Source: Coenobita brevimanus (lineage: Eukaryota > Arthropoda > Malacostraca > Decapoda > Coenobitidae). From it: DNA of 64,000 nucleotides. Where the stretch lies: positions 10,413,832-10,477,831 of the forward strand of contig CM064681.1 in assembly GCA_032717465.1 (NCBI GenBank), in the 5' to 3' direction. Positions 20,789 through 32,989 of the stretch are shown piece after piece. The number at the start of each line of letters is the position of its first letter. Position 1 is the first letter of the stretch. The notes under the pieces were generated by a model. The model was not told the origin of the DNA. It did no database searches and was given only the letters and a program-made list of their open reading frames with translations. A program made the position numbers and the translations under genes.

Positions 20789-22735
20789 TTTATACGAGAG
20801 GAGGAAATACGAAAACAAAAGGATGAAAAATATAGGAAAGGTAGTGAATACACGACGAGAAGTACGTAAAGAAGACAGAAATTCACTGATATATGTAAAG
20901 AAGAGGTAATGAAAGGAGGGAGTTGAGATGAAGAAATGTGGATAGAAATGCAAGAGATGGATTTAGGGAGCAAAGAAAAAGGATGGTAAAGATGTAATAA
21001 ATGTAATGAGAAGAAGGTAAAGCAGAGGAGAGGAAGACATGATATTGATGAGTCAAATGTATAGTTGTTAAAGCTGCTGTAAGAGTACTAGTAAGAGAGG
21101 AAGAGAAATTAAAGAGTACTGGAACGATAAAACAAAGAAAAAAAATATGAATGTTATTTCAGTATTAATCTCTTCATCTTGGGAACGTCGTTATTCATTC
21201 TTTACATCTCCGGCAGATTTTATTCAGCTTATAATACACGTCTTGTTGTATAAGTGTTGAAAATATCTGTATTTAAAGTCTCCAGTTCAAGAAAGTTCCC
21301 GTAATCTTGATAATATTTTCAGCAGATAGCGAGAATAAGACATAAGTCGTCCTATTAACAGGTTCAACAGATTTAGTTAGAAGGGAAGAAGACGAAATCA
21401 GGGGAGGAGAGAGGAGCAAAAGTGTAGAATGATTAGAGTGATGATAGGATATGTAATAGGAAAGAAAGGAAACGTGAAATTAGAGAACGGAAAGAGACAG
21501 AAAGAATAATGTGGATTACGAAAAGAACTGTAATAAATGCAAGACAAGGGGAAAATCACAGGCGTTCGTAATAACAACGATGAAATTCGTAATGCAGGAT
21601 AATTATAGCGATTGACTAAGAACGGACGCAGAAACAAGGGAGGATAGAAAGGTTAAAAGGTAAAGAAAAAAAGGAGATCTTATGAAATGCAGTAAATAAG
21701 TGCAGAGGAAAAATAATTTGGAAAATTGGTATTGCCAGGTGTTAATAGTAGGCTAATAATAAAGGACAAAAAAGTATAAAGGGGGAAATTAGAAGGAAAA
21801 AGGATGTGAAATAATTGGTAGAACATGAAGGATGTATTGCTCTTATTAAATGTTTTTTGTAGTAGCTAATGGAGGAATTACTAAAAATAGTAAAATGTGG
21901 GATAAACAAATCTGTTATAAAATTGGAGGAAATGGATAGAAAGAGAACAGATGTGAAAGATAATGTATTGAAATGTAAGCAGCAAGGAGTAAGCTTGGAA
22001 TTCTAAATGGAAAAGTATACAGAAGTGATATGGGAGGCAGAAAGAGAGTAGGAAACGAACATTGAAGAGAAGAAAGGTAAAAAGAAACTGCTGGGTGACA
22101 CAAGGATGAAAGAAATGCAGTGAAAGAAGTGGCAAAGAGTAAGAGAGAATGGAGGTGAGCAGATGGGAAGAGCAGAGTGAGAAAAAAAAAAAAAAGAGGG
22201 ATAAGACGAGGGAAATGTGAGATTAGAGGAAAGTGAAGAAAAAATGACACTTAAAAAAAAAAAGCTGATGGAAGTATGGAAATAACATGATTTGAGCAAG
22301 GGAGAGGGGAGGGAGAGGAGGTGTAGGAGAGACAGAGAAGAGGGATGGTTAAGAATGAAGGAGAGGAGAAGAGAAAATGAGGGAGAGCGGAAAACGAAGG
22401 AGTTGGAGCGGTAGATGAGAGGAGAAAAAGTAAATGAATACAGTAAAATAAAGAGAGGACGAAAATGAGAGGGGGAGATTGAGGTGGAGAGTTAGGGGCA
22501 GGAGCAACGTGCTTCGGAAATGAGAATGGGTTTGGAAAGGGAAGAAATAGGGGCAGAAGAAGGGCGAGAGAAGATGGAAGGGGAGAAGGGGACAGAAACA
22601 AGATGAAAGGGGGAAGGGAAGTATGGGAAGAAGAAGACAAGGAGGAGGGGGAGGTTGTTGAGGCAAAGAGATAGCGTGCTCGGGAGATGAGAGGGGGAGA
22701 CGTGGCCTTCCCCCTAGTGTTGTAACCAGGTGAGG
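20560..22735. other. Purine-rich, AT-leaning non-coding block
   Basis: A G/A-rich plus strand, with pure (GA)n at 20732-20786. The minus ORFs (176, 129, 140, 111 codons and shorter) are S/F/L/P artefacts. It is interrupted by the family A copy near 21.2 kb. Confidence 0.8.
21165..21270 (+). repeat. Family A dispersed repeat, copy
   Basis: Core CGGCAGATTTTATTCAGCTT at 21211-21230. The left edge is ATTAATCTCTTCATC, like other copies. Confidence 0.7.
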
Positions 22736-22739
22736 GGGA

Positions 22740-23080
22740 GACTCCGGCATTTCCTTAGCCCATGGATACATAGATACACTCCCTTATTTCTGCTCACTTT
22801 TCATTCCACCCCTCTATTTCTCCTTTATTTTTTGTCTGTCAGTTTTATTATGCCTTTTCTGTGTCTTTCATTTAACTGGATTTAATGGGTTTGTGTGTGT
22901 AGCTTCTTGTTTCATTTTAATATGTACGTTGAGTGAGTAAACAACACAAGGGAATATTAATGTGTCCTATGCAAAATTAACAGGTAAGGAATAGCTACAT
23001 GGGAGACTCTTTCGTCCACAAGTACAGGTCATAAACATTTCCTTTGCATATAGATAAATCACAAACTCTCTACTTTTCCA
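22740..23080. other. Mixed non-coding, no feature seen
   Basis: No repeat array or recognisable ORF. Confidence 0.4.
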
Positions 23081-23084
23081 TATG

Positions 23085-23195
23085 AACCACTTCACCACTA
23101 TGACATATTATTATAGCTTGTTCTTACCGCTACCAAACCAAAATTTACTCAGCTGAGGAGACCCTCTTGGCAGTGTATAGGTTAATGAAGCCTAT
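23085..23195 (+). repeat. Family A dispersed repeat, copy
   Basis: ACCAAACCAAAATTTACTCA then GCTGAGGAGACC around 23132-23164. The right end is TATAGGTTAATGAAG and the left end CCACTTCACCACTATGACA. A second, partial inverted copy (CTAAGCAGATTAAAATCATC) follows at about 23363-23385. Confidence 0.65.
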
Positions 23196-23502
23196 ATTTA
23201 ACCCCGTACCATTTCCTTTTTCCAGTTGCCTTTTATCAGTGTTTTGGTCTTTTCTCTTTTTCCTCTCAGACTCGTTGCTTCCTCCCAGTTAGATGAGATA
23301 AAATGGAAACTAAAAGCAGCTCTAGGTTGGCTGTCTTAACCACAACACCGACAAACGTCCCTCTAAGCAGATTAAAATCATCTGATGTTGAAGTAGTTTA
23401 ATGAAGAATTTTTCAAACCCATTCACTTAAGCTGACTCTCCACTGCTGAAATTATCTAATAGTAACAAAAATAAAAACACGGTCATAGTACAGAAATGCT
23501 CA

Positions 23503-23722
23503 CTGTTGAAATACCACACTACTCTGAAATACATGAAAAACAATGTAATCCTGAAATTCCATCGTGAAGAACAGCTTGCTATTGTTAACCCACTGTGATG
23601 CATTTCCTTCCTCTGTTGAAATACTACACTACTCTGAATTACATGAAAAACAATGTTATCCTGAAATTCCATCGTGAAGAGCAGCTAGCTATTTGTAACT
23701 GACTGTGATTCATTTCCTTCCT
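23503..23722. repeat. Two-copy tandem duplication, period 110 bp
   Basis: Copy 1 is 23503-23612 and copy 2 is 23613-23722. Both run CTGTTGAAATAC, ACTCTGAA, ACATGAAAAACAATG, CCTGAAATTCCATCGTGAAG and CATTTCCTTCCT with few substitutions, so this is a recent local duplication. The 81-codon minus ORF inside is an artefact of the duplication. Confidence 0.95.
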
Positions 23723-23894
23723 AGTTTCTGGTTCATGGAAATCGGTGTTGCCCATTCATCTGCCCATTTATAAACGTTTTGGCTGCATGAATCAGTGCTG
23801 CCTCATCGCGGTGTACCCAGTAAAAGTGATCAGATGGACATTTCCACACACTTTGCAGCTTTGAATATTTCCTCCTCCAGATTTGTATGACTAC

Positions 23895-24005
23895 TTATAA
23901 CTCTTTCAGACACCAGTGATTGACTCTAAGCAGAATATAATCGTCTGGTATTATCTGGAATAGAATACAAGACTTATCCCAGCCATGAAGAGTAAAAGGT
24001 TTCAT
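23895..24005 (-). repeat. Family A dispersed repeat, inverted copy
   Basis: CTAAGCAGAATATAATCGTC then TGG at 23926-23948, followed by CAGCCATGAAGAGTAAAAGG. Read in reverse this gives the consensus order CATGGC..., CCAGACGATTATATTCTGC, TTAG. Confidence 0.65.
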
Positions 24006-24248
24006 TATTAACACTATCAAACATCTATATAAACTTGTTGAATAAACCTTCTGACACTGGCTAAAAAAGAATATTCGAGTTGACCTGGCAGTGAGAGAGA
24101 GAAGCGATGAGGTAGAGTAGATGAAAAAAGACTGGATTCTGTACTGTATGAGTTAATGTGTGATGAGAGGATTGGCTGGTACTGATTAGCCAATGAATCG
24201 GATTTGTTGTGGTCAAACGCGATGCTTGATCTGAAAAAAAAAAAAGAT

Positions 24249-24391
<143 letters not shown>

Positions 24392-24584
24392 GTCAAAATA
24401 TGCATTTCACACAAACCATACGTGATGTAGGAGGTCCTTTGTAAACATAAGCGGCAGAGGTGTATGTCTGTATGGTACTTCCCGTCGCTCTCACACCACT
24501 CACCTCTTACTTGAGGGCCACTCACACGATATCGCCCTCATCCAGGAAATCAAACTCTGACCCACTACACGCGAGCCACTAGCA

Positions 24585-24682
24585 CTACCACCACCACATT
24601 CACCACAACATTGCCGACCACCACAACCACCACATCGCCACCACAACCACCACATCGCCACCACATCCACATCCACCACCGT
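24585..24682. repeat. CCA-rich 20-bp minisatellite
   Basis: CACAACCACCACATCGCCAC is repeated with a period of 20 (CATCGCCA at 24632 and 24652) within a longer CCA/ACA-rich stretch. Confidence 0.8.
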
Positions 24683-24689
24683 GTATATT

Positions 24690-25110
24690 AGAGGCAACGA
24701 ATGTTCTGCCGTCCAAATACTTTTTTTTCGCCATGGGTTTTGAAAATCAGTCGGAATCTACAGCAGCCGACACTGATGATTAACGCTAGCTACAGATTTG
24801 CCTCGGATACAGGAGACTAACCAGATTTTGTAGGTGCATGTTGAAAAGAAAACGGGAGAGGCGACAGGAGTGGTGTTGCCGAGAGTATGTCATGGTTTAG
24901 GGGGAATGAAACTCAGTGAAATAAGTATTGGCGCTCCGAACGTGTCTACGTTGTGGGTTTCATGTGTTCGCTTTGACGTTTCAGGTCGCACCGCTTCGTG
25001 TTCTACGTTTCTTTCATGACATGGCCCGTTCAGTGTGTCTTAATTTCGTTCAGGCTGTTTTTAAAGCCTTCATCTGGAGAACTACTGACTGAGAGACTAC
25101 AACAAAAACA
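24690..25110. other. Higher-complexity non-coding, no gene recognised
   Basis: Mixed DNA with modest CpG. The 61-codon ORF at 24834-25019 has no known motif. Confidence 0.4.
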
Positions 25111-25119
25111 CAAAAACTA

Positions 25120-25215
25120 TTAACCGCTTCCTTACGTTAACCATTTTTCTTGGTTGTTGTTGTCAGATCATTTTTTGTAGCTCACGAAGGACCTATCTTC
25201 TTAAAGGTGTGAGGT
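25120..25215 (+). repeat. Family A dispersed repeat, copy
   Basis: CTATTAACCGCTTCCTTACG at the left, degenerate core GTCAGATCATTTTTTGTAGC at 25162-25181, then GAAGGACC and AAAGGTGTGAGG. Confidence 0.5.
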
Positions 25216-25299
25216 TCTTGGTATGGCTGTGAGGTTTGGGTTGTACAAGATGGTCGTTGACGCCATGCTGTTGACGCACGACAAAAACGACATCAATAC

Positions 25300-25568
25300 C
25301 CGCTTGAGCCACCTCCACTCCCACCCCTTACGTCTTTCCATTCTCCCTCTCTCACCCCCTCATCCATTTCCCCTCCTCCCACCCTCTCCCCCTCCTTTCG
25401 TACCCCCTTCCTTACCCCTTATCTCGATCTCCGCCTCTTCCAGTCTGTTTCTTTGCTCCCTTCCTTCTCTGACACGTTGCTCGTTATTTATTTTTTTCGA
25501 TCAATTTACTCGTCATTTTGGCTCATTTTTCTGATACACCTTTCTTCTCACGTGTATCTTACTCACCT

Positions 25569-25617
<49 letters not shown>

Positions 25618-25739
25618 TCTCTCTCCCCACCTCACTCCTGTCCTTCATTTTTATTCTGCTCCTTAACTTCCCACCTCCATTTCACGTCCACTATTCCATC
25701 ACGCCTTTTTTTTATGTGTGTGTATATTCTGATCTCATC

Positions 25740-25792
<53 letters not shown>

Positions 25793-27590
25793 TACACATG
25801 GACTTGGATTCACCTCACACTGTCACATATCCCCTTCGAAGTGACTGTCATATTCTGCTCTCACATCCTTGCACTCCTCTGCCTACCATCACCTCTAACT
25901 TAGCACTTACTAGCGGTCATTATCACCACTCACTTTCACTCGCCCCTCTTTCTGGAGTGCGTCTTTCTCACTTTCACTCTCCCCTCTTACTGGAGCACGC
26001 CTTTCCCTCTCTCCTTTCACTCCCTTCTTACTGTCAGACACCTTTCCCTCTTACTTTCGCTCAATCTTTCCTTCTCACTTTCACTCACCCGTCTTACTGG
26101 AACACACTTTTCCTCTCTCACTTTCATTCTCATGTCTTACTCGAGCACATCTTTCCCCTCACACTTTCACGCTCCGTTCTTACTGTCAAGCACCTTCTCT
26201 CACTTTCACTCACCCCTGTCTCACTGGTTGTCCTCACCCCCTCTCACTCGCACCACTCCCGTTCCTCGACCCAATAATTAGTAGACTGGCTAATTTGCAT
26301 TCCGTTATACACCGCTTCTAGCCCTTCTTTACTGTTATCATTCGTTCCTTTTCTGCCTCTTACGTTCTTTTTTGCATCTACGTTCTTCCCTCCTCCCTTA
26401 TCTGACCCTACGTTCTCCCTTCCTCCCTTATTTGTGCTGAAGGGATTAAGTCTTCATCATCATTCCTGTGCCATTTTTTTTTCTTTTTCTACTCCACAGA
26501 CGTTTCCCTGTACTCACTCCTGTTTCTTTCCGTCTTACTCTTCTGCCACTGTCTCACTCTCTTCTTTTACCCTCCTCCTATCTGTCATGCTTCTCACTCT
26601 TTTCCTTGTCATCCCTCTCTTTTTCTGTCACCCATCTCTCTCTCTCTTCTGTCATCCTTGTTACACTTCTGCCATTTCTGTCACTCATCCTTTCAGTTTT
26701 CTCTCTCTTTTGCATTCATTCTTGTCATTCTCTCCTCTCCTGTCATTCCTCCCACAACTTTTCTCCAATCCAGTCTTTCCTATTCTTCTCACGTCTTCCC
26801 ATCCCTCTCACGTTCTTTACCTCCTCATGCTCTCCTCCAGCACGTTCGTACTCTTCCCTCCCTTCCTACACACCACGTACTTACACACCCATTTCCCCTC
26901 CCCCGACATAATCCTCCCTCCCCCTTACATATCCCTACTTAACCACCCCCGCAGCGTAGCCACACATCCCTCTCCCGTATATCCACACCCTTTTTCCCCA
27001 TTTTAACGTGCCCTTGTCCTCACCAACATATCGACGTCCCTTCTTCACCTAATCCCTCTTCCCCCACCACATATTCACATCTCCTCAGTGTCCTCTTCCC
27101 CTAGCATATACGCACACCCCTCACCCTCCTCCTCCCCCAATACAGACCCACATCTCTCACCCTCCTGTTCCCCCACCATATATCCACATTCCCCTCATCC
27201 TCACCCTCCACGTATCAACACTTCTGTCACATACCTGCATCCTCTCTCCTCCATCACATCTCACTTCACCTATCCGTCTCTCCCCTACCACATCCCCACT
27301 ATCCCCGCAATCCTCAGTGTCTCTCTCAGTATTTCCTTTGTCTCTTCTATCCCTCCGTCCCATCTCACCACAACACCTCTACCTACCCTTATTTCCATCT
27401 CACTTTCGATTCTTTCCTCTCATCTCCCTTATTTCCCCATCATCCCCACTTCTCCCCCATCCCACAACCCCTCTAACCCCTTCTCTTCTCTCCTCGCTCC
27501 CTCCCTTCTCTCCCCTCCTCCCTCCCTCCCTTCCCTCCCCTCCTCCCTCCCTCCCTTCCCTCCCCAGCCGAAGCACAGGTGGCGGGGTTG
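25300..27590. other. Long polypyrimidine and C-rich tract, about 2.3 kb
   Basis: A C/T-rich plus strand with embedded (TG)n at about 25571-25616 and (CT)n at about 25744-25789. From about 26900 to 27300 it is a degenerate CA/CT repeat with phrases like CACCATATATCCACA and CCCCTCACCCTCCT about every 40-48 bp. ORFs up to 274 codons are artefacts. Confidence 0.88.
25925..26235. repeat. Degenerate 40-60 bp tandem repeat (CTCACTTTCACTC ... CTTACTGGAGCACAC)
   Basis: About six units pair a CTCACTTTCACTC phrase with a following TCTTACTGGAGCACAC or TCTTACTGTCAGACAC phrase. Spacing is variable. Confidence 0.7.
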
Positions 27591-27649
27591 AGGTGAGGGC
27601 TCCAGTTTTTGTACCTGATCCATGTAAATTTCCCCCTTCCGGTTCCGTC

Positions 27650-27651
<2 letters not shown>

Positions 27652-27709
<58 letters not shown>
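27652..27709. repeat. (TG)29 microsatellite
   Basis: A pure TG run, followed by a short GA run and about 200 bp of G/T-rich decayed TG-like DNA. Confidence 0.97.
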
Positions 27710-27710
<1 letters not shown>

Positions 27711-27973
27711 AGAGAGAGAGGGGGGAGGCGAAGATGACTTATGACGTGTATGTTTGTGTGTGTGCGCGCGCTCGTGTGCATGTGCCTGAGCGTTTGTGTG
27801 TGTGTTTTGGTGTGAAGTATTGCGCATGTTATATTTTGGCGGTGGCTATGTGTTGTTGTATATGTGCATGGGGGTTTGAGTGTTTTGTGAGTTTGTATGC
27901 ATAGTGGTGTATTTTTGGTGTTTTTGTGCATGCGTTTTTGTGTCTAGGGGTGTTTCTGAAGGCCGTCCTTAGT

Positions 27974-28038
<65 letters not shown>
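27974..28038. repeat. (TG)n microsatellite
   Basis: About 32 TG units. Confidence 0.97.
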
Positions 28039-28041
<3 letters not shown>

Positions 28042-28044
28042 ATG

Positions 28045-29055
28045 GATGTTTGCCTGTGTTGTGTTTTTTTTAATCTTTTTCTTGATTACAGCTAATTTTT
28101 ATTCCATATTCTTTTTTTCTTATATTGGCGTATACTATGATTTATCGTTCATATTTAACTATTTTAACTTTTTCCGTCACACTGTTGTCACTCCCATTGG
28201 CAAAAAAATTATAATATATGGTTTAAACGAATGTGGGGGAAACCGCGGAGCTTAAGTTCATTATTTGCCAACTGTATCAAGTTAGATAGAGACATTTTCA
28301 GAGAGAATATGCGGACACAGAAACGACATAGATATTTATAGACGAGTTTGTCTATATTCCTTCTAATTTTGAACATTTATTCATTGAAGGTGGGGTGTGT
28401 ATAGTCCAGGAGGCATAAAGGTTGAGCAATGTGTTTCCCCTCGTACCTATTTCTTCCGTCTGCCACTATGAATCAGTCGCAAGTGCGTAGGTGTTAAGTG
28501 TATCAAAAAGGGATGCATCTCGTGTATAAACGGTATTTTCTTATATTTCTGAATTCCCTCTCTAGTACTGTAAGCAGAACTGTTGCACTCGTATGTTTAA
28601 TAACTATTCTGTACTTGAAATTCTAAGTAATTTTTTTCCATGTTTAAGTTACTGTACCGTGTATGTATGTGTTTGTCTGTGTGTGCGTGTGTCAGTATAC
28701 GGCGGACGGAAGCCATTATAAGCCAGACAGACGGACAGACAGACAGACGATCTTTTACCACCAGCAGCACCCCCCACTCGATAGAAATGTTTATAAAAGA
28801 TCTTAACTTTTACGATAAACAGTCCTCCTAAGCAGTCAAAATTGTTACTTTATTTAACGTATTTACCACGTTATTATTCACTCTAGGCTTGCTATGAGGA
28901 ATTTGATAGTTATATGAATGAAAGATATACAGTAAAAGCAAGCTGTCAGAGACGTAACTTAAGCCCCACTGTGTTTCTAAATATCGCCCGTGTATTTACT
29001 AGCGAGCGACCGCAGAGCCACCACGCAAGTCAAGGTCCAGATTCACAAACGGACT
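28045..29055. other. AT-rich non-coding, no gene seen
   Basis: Contains a short (GACA)n run at about 28725-28745. No recognised ORF. Confidence 0.45.
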
Positions 29056-29059
29056 TACG

Positions 29060-29160
29060 ATGGACCCCTTCAAGCCTATGGTGTATTTTTAGCTTATTCC
29101 TCTTTTCAGAACGATTTTACGCTACTTTAGGGAGAGTTCTCGATCTTCAGGGGTTAGATG
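29060..29160 (+). repeat. Family A dispersed repeat, copy
   Basis: GGACCCCTTCAAGCCTATGG at the left, core TCAGAACGATTTTACGCTAC then TTTAGGGAG at 29106-29134, and CAGGGGTTAGATG at the right. The ends are inverted with respect to each other. Confidence 0.6.
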
Positions 29161-29454
29161 TAGGCTCGGTAAGCAACTACACTACCACGGATCATAAATT
29201 AAGGACAGTTTAAAGTAGGAATCGAAAGTTAACCAAAATATACGAACTCGCATTGAAGGGGTTAATTTCCTCTTGGCTGAGAATTAATTTTGATGAATAC
29301 CAAGCATTGTGGGAGGTGTCAGTACTGTCCTGTCCTTGTCGGTCCTGCAGAAAGAAAATATTACTTAGCTGCGATAATTTGGCACTCGTCATAATGATTT
29401 CTATTTGCAGGACGAATGAGAGACATGGGGAAACTTCTGCAGCCTCCTAGCTTA

Positions 29455-29760
29455 CCCTGCAATTATTTTAGTTACGGGAGGCAAATTATCGTAAGTTTGA
29501 TTGTGAATTTTAGCCAAACAAAAACAGCCTATAGTAAGGAAAGGTAGATGTTCATAAGGTGTGATTATCAATTTCATCTCCAAAGCAGATTATAGTCACG
29601 AGAGGAAAGGGATCGTGTGTATGTGAATTTTAGCCATGAAGAAAACAGGTTATGGTTACGCAGAGAATGCGTTCGTGTGTTTGTAAATCTTGGCCACGCA
29701 AAACCAGATTATAGTGACGACAAGCAAGTGATGATAAGTTTCGTGAATTTGAGACTCGAC
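29455..29760. repeat. Five-unit degenerate tandem repeat, period about 60 bp
   Basis: Units start near 29464, 29529, 29589, 29649 and 29708. Each carries TTATAGTNACGNGAGG, an ATCGTGTGTNTGTGAATTTT phrase and AGCCA...AAAACAG. Because the period is close to a multiple of 3, an 87-codon ORF (29617-29880) stays open across it. I regard that ORF as repeat-driven. Confidence 0.85.
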
Positions 29761-29969
29761 CCTCCCGCTTCCCGTGTCCCGTCGCCGTTCGTGCAGATCG
29801 TCGCAAAGTACCAGGATTATAAGTGGCATTTATCGGGAAATGGATGGAAGAATGTGTGTGTGGAAAGTGGTAGCAAATGAAAAAGAAGAGGAAAATTTAA
29901 AGAAAAGAGAAGAACGAATCTTAAGGGTGATTAAGGCAGCAAATCAGTTTCTGTTAATTATGCTTATGA

Positions 29970-30022
29970 CAGCAAGTTTGTGTTACATTCAGGTCCCCAT
30001 TTGTATTGCTGGTCGACAAGGG
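29970..30022 (+). repeat. Family C module (SINE-body fragment)
   Basis: GTGTTACATTCAGGTCCCCA then TTTGTATTGCTGGTCGACAAGG, matching SINE-3 at 40.49-40.53 kb. It directly adjoins the inverted family B copy. Confidence 0.65.
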
Positions 30023-30029
30023 ACAAGGG

Positions 30030-30212
30030 ATTGCGGCCCCAGGCTCATCTGAAACGGGAGCCGGGTGGACTGCAGGCTTACGAGTATGTTGCCCTTTCCT
30101 TGCAGCTCACCATCCTCCTTTCAGGGGATAGGGAAGTAGTTAAGGGATGTTTGAATACCCAGACAGTTCAGCCGTCTGGTTATATCGTGTCACTACATGA
30201 AGGCATCCCTGT
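30030..30212 (-). repeat. Family B dispersed repeat, fullest inverted copy
   Basis: Read on the minus strand it gives GCCTTCATGTAGTGACACGA, ATATAACC, CCCTGAAAGGAGGATGGTGA, CTGCA, AAGCCTGCAGTCCACC, and CCGTTTCAGATGAGCCTGGG. These are the same landmarks, in order, as at 3.4, 62.0 and 63.2 kb. Confidence 0.8.
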
Positions 30213-30399
30213 AGAGCATCAGGGAAGGGGTTAAAATGGACTGGTGAATGAAATACAGTTAAAAGTGTGATTTTGCAGAAAACAGGATTAAAGAAGGATT
30301 CAGAAGGCGAAGTGAAGGTAGGGAAGACTGGGAGGAGAGGGAGCGCTGGCGGGAGGAGGATGAATGATGTAACCTATACTCATCCTCTTCCTATCTGGC

Positions 30400-31110
30400 C
30401 TGTCATGTGGGAATGGGGGCTTCTCCTTTCCTCCTTCCATGTCTGTGCTTCTTCCCTTTCCTCGTCTGTTCCTCCCTCCCTCCCTCTTAGCTTCCATTCT
30501 TTCTTTCCTCCTCTCCATCATTCGATTTTCCCTCCTCCTCTTACCACCCCCTTTTCTTCTCTTTTTTTCTAGTTTATTATCCATTTCATGTATATGTCTT
30601 CCTACATTCCCTTCCTCTCTTCTCTTTCCCATATTTTCATTTAAACCTTATTCCTTCCAACTTACCCTTATTTTTTCCTTCCGTCTGCTTCCCCAGTTTC
30701 TCCCTTCCTCTCTTATTGCCCTCATGTCTTCCCCTATCCATATTTTCCCGCATCCTCCCCCCCCCGCACCTCTTTCTCCATGTGTACTTTATTTTCCTCT
30801 TCCCCCCCCACTCTACTTGCCCCCTTTCTTCCGCACAGTGGCCTCTTACCACTCTTCCTCTCTTTCTACCCCTTTCTCACACCCTGCCAACCCCTCTTTT
30901 CTTCCCCTTCCCTATCCCTGCTTGCTTTATTCCCGTCTTCTCTGTCATTCCCCCTCCCTGCTTTTCCCTCTTCTCTCCTATTCCCCTTCCCTGCTTCCCC
31001 CATAGCTCTGCCCCTCCAGCCTCCCCTTTCTCTTCCCCTTCCCTGCTTTCCCGACGTCTCTTTCCCTCCAGCCTCCCCTTTCTCTTCCCCTCCCTGTCTG
31101 CCGTGCCCGT
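30400..31110. other. Polypyrimidine tract, about 700 bp
   Basis: A C/T-rich plus strand, with a degenerate repeat of CTTCCCTGCTTTCCC and CCTCCAGCCTCCCCTTTCTC near 30950-31090. ORFs are artefacts. It ends at an ATTTGCAT octamer at 31128-31135. Confidence 0.88.
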
Positions 31111-31139
31111 GCCAGTGTCCGAGGTTCATTTGCATGGCG

Positions 31140-32190
31140 GAGTACATATTAAAGTGAGGGAGATGGCGAGATAGTGTTGGGGGTGATGGAGTGTCGCCCC
31201 CATCCCTCAGGTCACTAGCGGATTGGTGGAGAGGGAGCTGAAGGTGGAGATTGGGAGGTGAGGGGGATGGAGGTGACGTTAGAACTGGAAATCGAGTCGG
31301 ATGTGGAGGACTGGAAGTGGAGCTGAAGAAGATTTGGAGGGCTTGAGATAGTGAAGATGGAGGTGGAGGTGGAACTGAAGGAAGAGGTTAAGTTGGAAGT
31401 GGATGGAAATGTTTGGAGCTTGAGTTTGTGGAAATCGGGGAGTAGAGGTAGATTTTTGGGGAAGTAGAGCAGAATGTGGTGAGTTTGAGGTGGAGGTGAA
31501 GAAGTGGAGGAGGATTTGAAGGCCTGAGGTGGACAAGATGAGAGGTAGACTGGGAAATGGTGGTATGGAAAGAGATTGAAATAAAAAAGTTGAGAGATAG
31601 AAGAATTATTTATGAAGGAAGCACCGTATGGGTTAAAAGTGAAAGCAGGGATCTTGAGGCGCTTGTAGGAGTTGGGTGTTGGAAGTATTGATTGTTGGTA
31701 TTAAGAATTAAGCGCAAGAAATGTCGTGCTTCTGGAGGGGTTACTGGACACATTTCTTATCCCTAGGCAGCGCGATGTGACACTTACGCTAAAAATATAT
31801 GTACAGATTCTGGCGGGGGAAGGATTTGTGAAAATAAAGTGGAATTGAGGGAGTGAAGAAGAGGTATGTGCAAGTGGATGAAGGATCAGAAGGTTGAGCT
31901 GGAAATGGACAGTGAGGTTTTACTGCTGAGTTTGAAGTGGAGTTTAAAGTTTACGGTGGAGCAGAGAGTTTAAAGTGGAGTGGAGAGCTTAAGAAATGGA
32001 TAGCTTAAGGTGGAGTGGAGAGTTTAGGGCGGAGAAGAGTTTAAGATAAAGTGGAAAGTTTAAGGTGGAGTGAAGAGTTAGGTTGTAGTGAAAAATGAGA
32101 GTGAGTGAAGTGTGAGTGGAATAATGTGGAGTTGAGAGTTTTAGGCGATGGGAAGTGTGGATGGGAAGCAGAGTTTTAGCTGAAGTGGAA
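31140..32190. other. Polypurine and G-rich tract with degenerate GGTGGAG repeats
   Basis: GGAGGTGGAG words dominate 31200-31540. From 31920 to 32190, GTTTAAGGTGGAGTGGAGAG-like units recur about every 20-30 bp. No gene. Confidence 0.8.
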
Positions 32191-32199
32191 AGTTAGCAC

Positions 32200-32305
32200 C
32201 TTAATCCGACGACGAACATTATATTAGAGATTATTCTTGCTACACTCAGATGATTTTATTCAGACTGGCGAGATTTCAAGAACGCCGGAGATTATACATA
32301 GTCCG
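32200..32305 (+). repeat. Family A dispersed repeat, copy
   Basis: CTTGCTACACTCAGATGATT then TTATTCAGACTGGCGAG around 32238-32272. Confidence 0.65.
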
Positions 32306-32309
32306 CATT

Positions 32310-32412
32310 TACCCATTCAGAACAAGAGGTTTTTCCAAAGATGAATAAAATCGTCTGGAGGTAGCTAGAATATAATAAACAACGCGTCATGGCATTGAGA
32401 AGGTTAGGGCGA
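32310..32412 (-). repeat. Family A dispersed repeat, inverted near-consensus copy
   Basis: GATGAATAAAATCGTCTGGA then GGTAGCTAG around 32340-32368. In reverse it reads CTAACCTTCTCAATGCCATG, ACGCGTTG, CTAGCTACCT, CCAGACGATTTTATTCATC. It forms an opposed pair with the previous copy. Confidence 0.75.
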
Positions 32413-32617
32413 GGAGGAGAGTTTAAGGTGGAGAGTCTGAGTGGCTTTGCTGTTGGGTGATGTGGAAACTTCGAGGAGACTTGGAAGGAGAGTTAAGATT
32501 GATTTTCAGGCCAGAGCCAAAGTTGTGTTCTAAAAATGGGACGCCTGTTCATACTTCACGTAATCCTTTAGCTGCTGTGAGGGTCAAATATGGTTCACTA
32601 TAATTGTGTATTGATCT

Positions 32618-32620
<3 letters not shown>

Positions 32621-32661
<41 letters not shown>
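32621..32661. repeat. (GA)n microsatellite
   Basis: A pure GA run of about 20 units. Confidence 0.97.
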
Positions 32662-32671
<10 letters not shown>

Positions 32672-32989
32672 ATTTTAACCATGTAAGTGTTTGTCTCGGG
32701 GGTCAAGAGAGATGACGAGATTGCAGTTAACAGCGACCGATGACTGAAGGGTCCGTTCACGCTAGTTTTTCTGTTTTTTAGTTCACCATTTAAGTTATAT
32801 TTACCCTTACTCTTTCATGTCCATCCATCAGTCTCCATAGTGCAGATCCAACTTCGACTAAACCCCATCGAAACCGAGATGAATATACGGTAACTCATCC
32901 ATCTGGTATATCTATCTTTCCCCTCCCGCCGTCTACTAATGCTCCAAAGATACATTTCACTCTCTCATTTTATTTCCCGTGTCTGAAAC

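Noticed and set aside
25453..26277. 274-codon plus ORF that looks membrane-protein-like
   Set aside because: Contains (TG)n and (CT)n translations and a degenerate tandem repeat; hydrophobicity reflects T/C composition.
28725..28750. Short GACAGACA run as a CRISPR-like repeat
   Set aside because: It is a plain tetranucleotide microsatellite; there are no spacers, and the window is eukaryotic.
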